This document shows positions 1 to 7,181 of a DNA stretch of 64,000 nt, piece after piece. How positions within the stretch are numbered: position 1 is the stretch's first letter; each line of letters starts with the position of its first letter. The DNA is taken from positions 186,001-250,000 of the forward strand of contig NZ_JYJB01000006.1 in NCBI RefSeq assembly GCF_000956475.1. Reading direction: 5' to 3'. Below the pieces are notes generated by a model that saw only the letters and a list, made by a program, of their open reading frames with translations, was not told the DNA's origin and made no database searches. This stretch comes from Microbacterium hydrocarbonoxydans. GTDB taxonomy: Bacteria > Actinomycetota > Actinomycetes > Actinomycetales > Microbacteriaceae. Position numbers and translations under genes: made by a program.

Positions 1-269
1 CGAAGACCGCGCTCATCGCGAACGGGACCGCCAGCCCGAACGCCGCGAAGCTGTTCATCCACTACCTGTACACGCAGGAGGGCATCGCCCCGCAGGTGGA
101 GGACGGCAAGCGCTCGACGAACACCGAGATCCCGATGGCCCCGGGTGAGCCGAGCGGACTCGAATCGGTCTGGGATCAGATCCTCGTCTTCGATTCCTCG
201 ACCGCGCAGGACGACTTCGACAGGGTGCAGGACTGGCAGGACTTCTGGCGCATCAGCCTCGGCAATTGA
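1..269 (+). CDS. ABC transporter substrate-binding protein, C-terminal fragment
   Basis: The open frame enters from the left edge (first whole codon at base 3) and stops with TGA at 267-269; only the last 88 or so residues are present. They align closely, end to end, with the C-terminus of the next gene: both have IANGT.SPNAAKLF.HY, then EDGK, EPSG, WDQI and a closing W.DFW. This is therefore the first of two tandem paralogous binding proteins of the iron(III)/AfuA-like type. Signal peptide and ligand-binding lobe 1 lie outside the window, as presumably do the permease and ATPase genes. Confidence 0.85.
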   Translation, partial: KTALIANGTASPNAAKLFIHYLYTQEGIAPQVEDGKRSTNTEIPMAPGEPSGLESVWDQILVFDSSTAQDDFDRVQDWQDFWRISLGN

Positions 270-326
270 GCAGCAAGTGATCAACGGCGCCGGGATCCTC
301 CCGGCCGAGACGAAGGAAAGAGAACG

Positions 327-1526
327 ATGACGTTCACGAAGAGATCGTCGGTGCGAGCTGCGGCCGCATTGACCGCGATGGCCCTGTTGTCCGTCGGCCT
401 GATGGCGTGTGCACCTTCATCCGGAGGCGCGCAGGCGGAGGAGGACACGACGAAGCCCGAGGTCGAACTGGGCATCAGCGACGACGGCTACACGCTCGAC
501 AAGCTGATCAAGGCCGCGCAGAAGGAGGGCCCGCTCGTGGTCTCCGACAGCACGGGCAAGATCACCGACATCGCCGACGCCTTCACGGCGAAGTACGGCA
601 TCCAGACCACCGGTGTGAAGCAGAAGGCCGGGGAGGCGACCGAGATCGCGATCCGCGAAGCCGAGGCCGACAACATCCAGACCGATGTCTTCATCCTCGC
701 CGATGCCCCGGTCGGCGAGCGCGAGCTCATCGAACGCGACATCGCGACTGCGTGGACGCCGCCGGATCTCGCCGACTCCCTCGATACCGAGTACAAGGAT
801 CCGCTCGTCGTCGCGACGGACGTGATGGTCTGGGCCTACAACACCGAGCTGTACCCCGACGGCTGCCCCGTCGACAACCTGTGGGCGCTCACCGACAAGG
901 ACTGGACCGGGCACGTGGTCATGGAGGACCCGACCCTGAAGACGGCGATCCTGTACTGGGTCAACGAGATGGCCGCCAACCACGACGACGTCATGAAGGA
1001 CGCCTACGAGGACTACTTCGGCGAGAAGTTCAAGAGCGATGAGGACAGCGCCTCGGCCGAGTTCCTCAAGCGCCTCGCGCAGAACCAGCCGCTGCTTGTG
1101 AAGAGCGGCAGCGATTCGGCCGAGTCTGCCGGCGCCCCCGGCCAGACCGAGGGGTTCATGGGCCTCGTGAGCACCGCCAAGTTCCGCGAGAACGCGGACA
1201 GCGGCTACAAGATGGGCCTGTGCAAGGACGTCGCGCCGTACTCCGGCTTCGCGTACACCAAGCTCGGTCTGATCGCGAACGGCACCAAGAGCCCGAACGC
1301 CGCCAAGCTCTTCCTGCACTACATCCTCACCGAGGAGGGCTTCGCGCCGCAGCTCGAGGACGGCAAGTTCTCCTCGAACAGCGACATCGAGCCCGCGGCC
1401 GATGAGCCCTCCGGCATCCTCGACATCTGGGACCAGATCTCCATCGCCGAGCGCGGCATGCTCGACAAGGACTACGACTCCCTGCCGGAATGGAACGACT
1501 TCTGGATCGCCGCCAACCACTCCTGA
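327..1526 (+). CDS. ABC transporter substrate-binding lipoprotein (iron(III)/AfuA-like fold)
   Basis: A 399-residue extracellular solute-binding protein. Residues 1-28 are a lipoprotein signal peptide ending in the lipobox LMAC, so Cys28 would be lipidated and the protein tethered outside the membrane. The body reads as a type 2 periplasmic-binding fold related to the FbpA/AfuA group (GPLVVSDSTGKI, WAYNTELYP, IANGTKSPNAAKLFLHY). A purine-rich GAAAGAGAA lies just before the ATG. It follows a paralog by 57 bases and precedes two inositol-monophosphatase-like proteins and a HAD phosphatase. AfuA itself binds hexose phosphates, so a phosphorylated sugar or polyol is a reasonable ligand guess, but the sequence alone does not settle sugar phosphate versus iron. 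Confidence 0.85.
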   Translation: MTFTKRSSVRAAAALTAMALLSVGLMACAPSSGGAQAEEDTTKPEVELGISDDGYTLDKLIKAAQKEGPLVVSDSTGKITDIADAFTAKYGIQTTGVKQKAGEATEIAIREAEADNIQTDVFILADAPVGERELIERDIATAWTPPDLADSLDTEYKDPLVVATDVMVWAYNTELYPDGCPVDNLWALTDKDWTGHVVMEDPTLKTAILYWVNEMAANHDDVMKDAYEDYFGEKFKSDEDSASAEFLKRLAQNQPLLVKSGSDSAESAGAPGQTEGFMGLVSTAKFRENADSGYKMGLCKDVAPYSGFAYTKLGLIANGTKSPNAAKLFLHYILTEEGFAPQLEDGKFSSNSDIEPAADEPSGILDIWDQISIAERGMLDKDYDSLPEWNDFWIAANHS

Positions 1527-1551
1527 TCTCCCGACACCGAACGGAACCCTG

Positions 1552-2400
1552 ATGAACGACGTGCTCTCCGAATCCCGGATGCTGAGGCTCACCGCCGTCC
1601 GCGCGGCACTCGGCGTGGGTGACCAGCTGCGCGCGGCGTTCCGTGCGCCGATGCTGCGGGACTTCAAGCGGGATGCGCACGACATCGTCACGGTTCACGA
1701 CAAGGCGGCCGAGGAGAGCATCGTCCGGATGCTCGTGGGCGAGCATCCGGACTCCATGATCGTGGGCGAGGAAGGAGGGGTCAGCGGTGCGGGCCGGGTG
1801 CAGTGGCACATCGACCCGATCGACGGCACCTCCAACTTCGCCCGCGGTCTGGCCTACTGGTGCGTGTCGATCGCGGCCGTCGTCGACGGGCGGGTCGTCG
1901 CCGGTGTCGTCTTCGATCCGATGGCGCACAACGTGTTCAGCGCCGATCTGACCGGAGCGCTGCTCGGCGACGACCCCCTGCGTTCGCGCGCCGCGGCCGA
2001 CGAGATCGACGCCACGCTGGTCTCCAGCTTCCCGAATCCGAAGGACACCTGGCTCTTCGGCGAGAGCGCCTACGAGGCCCAGTCCCGCCTGGTCGCCTCC
2101 TTCCAGGCCGTGCGCAACCTCGGCAGCGGCGCGCTGAACCTGGCGCACGTCGCTGCGGGCTGGGCGGATGCGACCATGGGCTTCTACACGAACTCGTGGG
2201 ACATCGCCGCAGGCGGGTTCATCCTTCAGCAGGCCGGCGGAAGCATCCGCGGCCTCGCCGGCGGCGCAGACCGCGATCCCTTCCACACGGCACCCGACTA
2301 CTACGCGACCGGGGAGGGCGGCGACTACCCGACGCTCTCCGATGTCATGACGAGCTGGTCGGCGCGCTACGACGCGTCGAACCCGCCGCCGCGTCGCTGA
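1552..2400 (+). CDS. inositol monophosphatase family protein (copy 1)
   Basis: A 282-residue member of the inositol monophosphatase / 3'(2'),5'-bisphosphate nucleotidase superfamily, a Mg-dependent phosphomonoesterase. The metal-site signatures are intact: GEE at residues 72-74, DPIDGT at 88-93, and the distal WD with Asp217 in SWDIAAGG. The reading frame is open further upstream, but the ATG at 1552 follows the previous stop by 25 bases and gives the normal family length. It is in the same orientation as the binding-protein genes and the HAD gene. Substrate is not evident; inositol phosphates, sugar phosphates and histidinol phosphate are all handled by this fold. Confidence 0.88.
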   Translation: MNDVLSESRMLRLTAVRAALGVGDQLRAAFRAPMLRDFKRDAHDIVTVHDKAAEESIVRMLVGEHPDSMIVGEEGGVSGAGRVQWHIDPIDGTSNFARGLAYWCVSIAAVVDGRVVAGVVFDPMAHNVFSADLTGALLGDDPLRSRAAADEIDATLVSSFPNPKDTWLFGESAYEAQSRLVASFQAVRNLGSGALNLAHVAAGWADATMGFYTNSWDIAAGGFILQQAGGSIRGLAGGADRDPFHTAPDYYATGEGGDYPTLSDVMTSWSARYDASNPPPRR

Positions 2401-2432
2401 CCGACCATCCCATCTCGAGGAGAAACAGAAGA

Positions 2433-3221
2433 ATGACAGCACTCATCAAGCCCCGTGGACTGCTTGTGGACTTCGGCGGCGTGATCGTCGAGACCGCGAA
2501 CCGTCCCGGCTGGCAGTCGAAGATGGCTCAGCTCGTGCACGAGCGCCTGGCGGCGGCGGATGCCGGGTCACCCCAGTTGGGGGTCGCCGACATCGAGCGC
2601 GACATCCGCGAGGGCGCCAAGGCCGACTCTCGCTGGAAGGACGCGATGTCGCGGCCGTTCGCGCCGGTCGAACTGACCTACCAGGAGTTCTGGGAGGGAT
2701 TCGTCGCGGGCGACTGGCCGGTGCGGACTCGCGAGTACGTGCGTGACAACGCCAAGGAGCTGTGCCGCGAGATGGGAGAGATGAAGCAGGAGCGCGTGAC
2801 GCGCGACGGCTTCATCGAGGTGCTCGACTTCGCCGACGCGGCATCCATCCCCGTCGTGATCGTGAGCAACACGCTGATGGGCCAGGTGCATCGCGACTTC
2901 CTCACCCGCAACCACCTCACCGACCGCTTCGTCGAGCAGATCTACAGCGACGAGGTCCGGGTCCGCAAGCCCAACCCCGAGATGATCCACCTCGGCGCCA
3001 GGGCGATCGGCGAGACCGCGGCGACGTGCTGGTACGTCGGAGACAACTTCGACCGTGACGTGCTGTGCGGCGCGCGAGCCGGCGTCGGCGGCAACATCCT
3101 GATGGAGGCGCGCAGCACCTACGATCTGCCGTACGAGCTCACGGTCAAGGCCGACGCGATCGTGGCCGATCCCTGGGGACTGCGCGAACTGCTGCGGGTG
3201 TCTCTCGAGCGTGCAGCATGA
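2433..3221 (+). CDS. HAD superfamily hydrolase (subfamily IA, sugar-phosphatase-like)
   Basis: A 262-residue HAD phosphatase. Motif I is LLVDFGGVIVE with nucleophile Asp13; the usual second Asp (position 15) is Gly, as in the YihX-like DxG group that dephosphorylates glucose 1-phosphate. Motif II is VIVSNT, motif III lies around RKPNPEM, and motif IV is YVGDNFDRD. An AGGAG ribosome-binding site at about 2418-2422 precedes the ATG. It sits between two inositol-monophosphatase-like genes and its stop overlaps the next start (ATGA), so the three are almost certainly co-translated. A soluble phosphatase for an imported phosphorylated compound is inferred from this context. Confidence 0.85.
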   Translation: MTALIKPRGLLVDFGGVIVETANRPGWQSKMAQLVHERLAAADAGSPQLGVADIERDIREGAKADSRWKDAMSRPFAPVELTYQEFWEGFVAGDWPVRTREYVRDNAKELCREMGEMKQERVTRDGFIEVLDFADAASIPVVIVSNTLMGQVHRDFLTRNHLTDRFVEQIYSDEVRVRKPNPEMIHLGARAIGETAATCWYVGDNFDRDVLCGARAGVGGNILMEARSTYDLPYELTVKADAIVADPWGLRELLRVSLERAA

Positions 3222-4081
3222 CGGATGCGGGGATGACGCAGTCGCGCCACCTGCGAGCCGTGGCCGAGGGCGCTGCCCGGTCGGTGCAGGAGCAGTTGCG
3301 CGCGGCGTTCCGCGGTGCGATGACGGTCGACCACAAGCGCGATGCGCGTGACGTGGTGACCGTGCACGACAAGAACGCCGAGAAGACCATCTCGGCGTAC
3401 ATCTTCGAGCACGAGCCCGACTCGCGGATCCTCGGCGAAGAAGGCGGGGCTGTGGGGGACGGGCGCGTCTCGTGGTTCGTCGACCCGATCGACGGCACGA
3501 GCAACTTCATCGACGGCATCGCGTTCTGGTGCGTCTCGGTCGCCGCGGCCGTCGACGGCAGGGTGGTCGCGGCGGCGATCCTCGATCCGATGGCCGACGA
3601 CCTGTTCTCGGCCGACCTCGGCGGCGCCTGGCTGAACGGCGAGACCCTGCGGTCGGTGGCCGCCCCCGGCGAGGCCGAGGCGACGCTCATCACCGGCTAC
3701 CCGAACGCCCGCCAGCTCGCCGCGCACGGCGGCGACGCGCTGAAGGACTTCGCGGAGCTCGTGCTCGCGTTCCGTGCGGTCCGGCGCCCTGGCAGCGCGG
3801 CGCTCACCCTCGCGCACGTCGCGGCCGGATGGGCGGATGCCGCGGCGGGCTTCAACGTGAACCCGTGGGACATCAGCGCGGCCGAGCTGATCGTGACGCA
3901 GGCGGGCGGCACGTACATCCCGCTGGCTGTCGGACAGCAGGAGCGGCCGGAGCACTCCTACGACCACCGCGGCTATGTCGCGGTCGGAGGAGGAGGCTCG
4001 TACCCGACCCTGATGGCGATCGCCCGCGACATCGCGGCGCGGGGCCGTGACATGGCCTCCGCCTACGCCGCGGCTGGCTGA
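3218..4081 (+). CDS. inositol monophosphatase family protein (copy 2)
   Basis: A 287-residue paralog of the protein encoded at 1552-2400, with the same arrangement: GEEGG, DPIDGTSNF (Asp89, Asp92), AHVAAGWADAAAGF and WDISAAE. The ATG overlaps the HAD stop in an ATGA. The two copies differ throughout and each keeps all metal ligands I can identify, so both are probably active, either as a heterodimer or with different substrates. Transcription appears to end downstream, where a long palindrome sits at 4091-4148. Confidence 0.88.
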   Translation: MTDAGMTQSRHLRAVAEGAARSVQEQLRAAFRGAMTVDHKRDARDVVTVHDKNAEKTISAYIFEHEPDSRILGEEGGAVGDGRVSWFVDPIDGTSNFIDGIAFWCVSVAAAVDGRVVAAAILDPMADDLFSADLGGAWLNGETLRSVAAPGEAEATLITGYPNARQLAAHGGDALKDFAELVLAFRAVRRPGSAALTLAHVAAGWADAAAGFNVNPWDISAAELIVTQAGGTYIPLAVGQQERPEHSYDHRGYVAVGGGGSYPTLMAIARDIAARGRDMASAYAAAG

Positions 4082-4090
4082 CCCCTCCCT

Positions 4091-4148
4091 TTCGAATCGC
4101 GCGAATGACCCTTTCCGGGGTCGGATGCCGCCATTCGCGCGATTCGAA
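4091..4148. repeat. 17-bp perfect inverted repeat between two co-directional genes
   Basis: Arms 4091-4107 (TTCGAATCGCGCGAATG) and 4132-4148 are exact reverse complements separated by 24 bases. It begins 10 bases after the phosphatase stop and has no T-run, so it is not a textbook terminator; it could still stop or stabilise the upstream transcript. It has the same build as the long palindromes at 7112, 16098 and 42662 but an unrelated sequence. Confidence 0.8.
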
Positions 4149-4210
4149 GGAAGGCAGGGGCCGCTCCTGAAACACGCTTCCGGTGAGCGCCGTGATCTGG
4201 TTGTATGTGT

Positions 4211-4237
4211 GTTGACGTCAACTCAGTTGACGTCAAC
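4211..4237. promoter_or_regulatory. tandem palindromic operator, two copies of GTTGACGTCAAC
   Basis: Two perfect 12-bp palindromes, 4211-4222 and 4226-4237, are separated by three bases (TCA), 38 bases before the start codon of the secreted glycosidase. Their 15-bp spacing places them about one and a half helical turns apart. Each half contains TTGACG, which could also serve as a -35 element, so a bound repressor would cover the promoter. LacI-family regulators of sugar genes use such CG-centred palindromes; the cognate regulator is not identified here. Confidence 0.75.
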
Positions 4238-4274
4238 ATGCGGAGCGAGGTCGCTCCGATCACGAGGGAGTGGC

Positions 4275-7100
4275 ATGAAGAGAATCAGGACGGTCGCCGC
4301 GGCGACCTGTCTCACCGTCGCGCTGAGCATGGTGGCCGCCGCATCCGCGCAGGCCGAGGTCCCCACAGGCGATCCGACGACCTACACGGCGTATCCGGCG
4401 ATCCAGGACCCTGGCGCCACCGCCGCCGGCTACTTCGCCCCGTTCTGGTTCGACGACAACGGCTCGCACATCCAGGCGCACGGCGGCGCGATCGTCTCGG
4501 CGCAGGAGCTCGGCGTCGCGGGCGGCGATGTCGTGACAGGGTCGGAAGAGGGGCGCACGGTCTACTACTGGTACGGCGAAGACCGCAGCAACGGCTACTA
4601 CGGCAGCCCCGGGGTGCACGCCTACAAGTCCTACGACACCCTCAACTGGCAGGACCAGGGCGTCGTGATGAGGGCGGTGTCCGCGGCATCCGATCTCGAA
4701 TCCGACTACTTCGACGCCCTCTACGACACGGTCGACGACGACGGTCAGCCGCGCGCCGATCGCATCGCCGAACTCGCCTACCATCTCGACACGAACGACG
4801 CCGCCGACCTCACGACGATCTTCGAGCGCCCCAAGGTCCTCTACAACGAGAGCACCGGCAAGTGGGTGCTGTGGTGGCACTCAGACGGTCAGACCACCGC
4901 AGGCGGCAGCATGTACGCGCGCTCGATGGCGGGCGTCGCGGTGTCAGACAGCCCGACCGGGCCGTTCCGGCTCACCGGGGTGTACCGGATGCCGAACCGC
5001 ACAGACTACAAGGCGTGCACCTCGGCGGCCGTGCCAGGCCAGGCCCGCGACATGACCGTGTTCCAGGATGACGACGGCACCGCGTACATCGTCTACTCCT
5101 CGGAGGAGAACCGCTCGCTGTATGTCGCCGAGCTCGACGCCTCGTACACGAACGTCACGCACACCACGTCGACGGACATGGCGAATGCGCATCAGTACTC
5201 GGAGGACGGCCGCTTCCCGTACCTGTTCGCCGACGGCTCGTCGGATGCGCCCGTGCGCGGCCAGGACTTCCAGATCGTCAAGGAGTGCGGCATGCTCGAG
5301 GCGCCCGCGCTCTTCCAGCACGGCGGCAGGTACTACGCCGTGGCCTCCGGCGCGACCGGATGGGGTCCGAACCCGCAGACCTACTACACCTCGGACAGCA
5401 TCCTGGGATCGTGGATCCGCGGAGTGCAGAGCGGCGACGCGAACGAGAACGTCTCGTACAGCTCGATCCCCGAGGGCGGCGACGGTCTGCTGTCGGTCGG
5501 CGACACCCGGCGCACGACGTTCGGCTCGCAGTCCACCAACGTGCTGGATCTCGGCGGCGGGCGGTTCGTCTACATGGGCGACCGCTGGAACCGCGGTGAG
5601 GCCGATTCGACGTACGTGTGGCTGCCGATCACGATCGGCGAGAACGGCCGCGCCGAGATGCGGAACCCCGCCGTCGAGAACCCGGCCCGGTGGGCGAGCG
5701 GATGGGACGCGTCGTACTGGGACGACAAGGGCGCAGGCGAGGAGATCTGGAGCGTGACGGATGCCGGGCTGCCGGCGAGCGTCGAGCCGGGGGAGGACTT
5801 CGGCGGGTCGCTGCCGGCCACCGTGCCCGTCTCCGTGGGCGGTGCGACGACTGAGACGGCCGTGACGTGGAGTGCGACCTCCTTCGCCGAGCGCGGCACG
5901 CAGACCATCACGGGAACTCTCGCGGCCGATGCGCAGTTCGGCCCCGGCCGAACCTTCACCCGCACGATCGACGTGGCCACCGAGGGCATCGTGAATCTCG
6001 CCCCTCGATCGGCGGTCGCCGTCTCGAGCCGCTCAGAGCTGAGCGCCACGCTGGTCGACGGCAACGTCAAGGGCAAGGGCTGGGACGACTGGGTGGCCGG
6101 AGGTGCGTATCCGAAGTCGAGCTGGCTCTCGTTCTCCTGGCCGCTCGCGCAGGACGTCGACCAGGTCGTCGTGCACACCTACAAGGACGGCGCGGGCGCG
6201 ACCTGGCCCTCGACCGTGGCGGCCGAGTACCTGAACGCCGCGGGCGACTGGGTCTCCTCAGGTGCATCGGTCGGCCTGGTGCAGGATGCCGCGGCATCCG
6301 CTCCTGTCGCGACCCTCGACCTCTCCGCCCTGCCGCAGACGAACGGCATCCGCCTGCAGCTCACGACGGCGACGAGCACCTGGCAGTCGATCTCGGAGGT
6401 GCAGATCTGGGGCGCCGACGGGGGCGGCGACATCTGCTCGGCCGCGGGAACGACCGTCTTCGCGAGCTTCCATCAGACGGAGTACGCGACGATGCCTGCC
6501 GCGAACGCCTGTGACGGCAGCGCCGCGACCTCGTGGTCGACCTGGGCGTCGACCACGAAGCCCTCCGCGACGTTCACGGTGGAGCCCGCTCAGGCGCACG
6601 TCGTCGACCGCATCGGCTTCACCAACATCGAGGGCACGATCGCCGGCGTCGGCGTCGAGTACCGCGACGACAAGGGCGCCTGGCACGCGACGGGCGCGCA
6701 GAACGTCGTGCCGAGCGCGAACGGGAAGCCGACCTCGATCGCATTCACTCCCGTTCTCGCCTCAGCCGTGCGCATCACGTTCGCGACTCCCGGCTCGTAC
6801 CTCAAGATCCCGGTGCTGGCGGTGGGGGAGGCCGCCTCCGACGTGTCGGCGGCGATCTCCACCCGCTGCGTGGCGGGCAAGGTGCAGCTCGTGACGAACG
6901 TGCACAACCTGGGCGCGGACGCGACGGATGCCGGTGTCGCGACCCCGTACGGCACGAGGGAGATCTCGTCGATCGCCCCCGACGGCAGCCGGTCGGCCAC
7001 CGCGGCGACGCGATCTGCGGCCATCTCCGCGGGAGAGGTGACGGTCACGGCCCGTGACCAGACGCTGACGGTCGGGTACCCGGCCGCGACCTGCGGCTGA
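4275..7100 (+). CDS. secreted multidomain glycoside hydrolase (GH43-like beta-propeller) with carbohydrate-binding modules
   Basis: A 941-residue exported protein. The ATG at 4275 follows GAGGGA and starts a Sec signal peptide (residues 1-27, ending AQA). Residues about 50-480 look like a five-bladed GH43-type domain: IQAHGGAI near 67, YYWYGED, FERPKVLYNE, MTVFQDDDGTAYIVYSS and GGRYYAVASG are typical of the exo-1,3-galactanase-like branch. Residues about 496-572 resemble a bacterial Ig-like group 4 linker domain, and about 574-712 and 719-852 two discoidin-like (F5/8 C) binding modules. The last 80 or so residues (TRCVAG to AATCG) form a module also found at the end of the convergent neighbour. 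Substrate probably an arabinogalactan or galactan side chain; this is inference from fold. Confidence 0.8.
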   Translation: MKRIRTVAAATCLTVALSMVAAASAQAEVPTGDPTTYTAYPAIQDPGATAAGYFAPFWFDDNGSHIQAHGGAIVSAQELGVAGGDVVTGSEEGRTVYYWYGEDRSNGYYGSPGVHAYKSYDTLNWQDQGVVMRAVSAASDLESDYFDALYDTVDDDGQPRADRIAELAYHLDTNDAADLTTIFERPKVLYNESTGKWVLWWHSDGQTTAGGSMYARSMAGVAVSDSPTGPFRLTGVYRMPNRTDYKACTSAAVPGQARDMTVFQDDDGTAYIVYSSEENRSLYVAELDASYTNVTHTTSTDMANAHQYSEDGRFPYLFADGSSDAPVRGQDFQIVKECGMLEAPALFQHGGRYYAVASGATGWGPNPQTYYTSDSILGSWIRGVQSGDANENVSYSSIPEGGDGLLSVGDTRRTTFGSQSTNVLDLGGGRFVYMGDRWNRGEADSTYVWLPITIGENGRAEMRNPAVENPARWASGWDASYWDDKGAGEEIWSVTDAGLPASVEPGEDFGGSLPATVPVSVGGATTETAVTWSATSFAERGTQTITGTLAADAQFGPGRTFTRTIDVATEGIVNLAPRSAVAVSSRSELSATLVDGNVKGKGWDDWVAGGAYPKSSWLSFSWPLAQDVDQVVVHTYKDGAGATWPSTVAAEYLNAAGDWVSSGASVGLVQDAAASAPVATLDLSALPQTNGIRLQLTTATSTWQSISEVQIWGADGGGDICSAAGTTVFASFHQTEYATMPAANACDGSAATSWSTWASTTKPSATFTVEPAQAHVVDRIGFTNIEGTIAGVGVEYRDDKGAWHATGAQNVVPSANGKPTSIAFTPVLASAVRITFATPGSYLKIPVLAVGEAASDVSAAISTRCVAGKVQLVTNVHNLGADATDAGVATPYGTREISSIAPDGSRSATAATRSAAISAGEVTVTARDQTLTVGYPAATCG

Positions 7101-7111
7101 GTCGGGACGCG

Positions 7112-7167
7112 TCAGGTCGCGAACCTGGTCGAGATCCTCAGGAGAACTCGACCAGTTCGCGACTTGA
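7112..7167. terminator. long hairpin between convergent glycosidase genes
   Basis: Arms 7112-7133 and 7147-7167 pair over about 21 positions with one G-T wobble and one bulged C; the loop is 13 bases. It lies between the stop at 7100 (+) and the stop at 7182 (-), so it could end transcription from both sides. No T-run follows. Confidence 0.7.
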
Positions 7168-7181
7168 GCACGTCGGCGGAG

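Noticed and set aside
417..1691. Minus-strand 424-codon frame over the first binding-protein gene
   Set aside because: No signal peptide or family motif; the plus-strand protein has a lipobox and homolog. Shadow frame.
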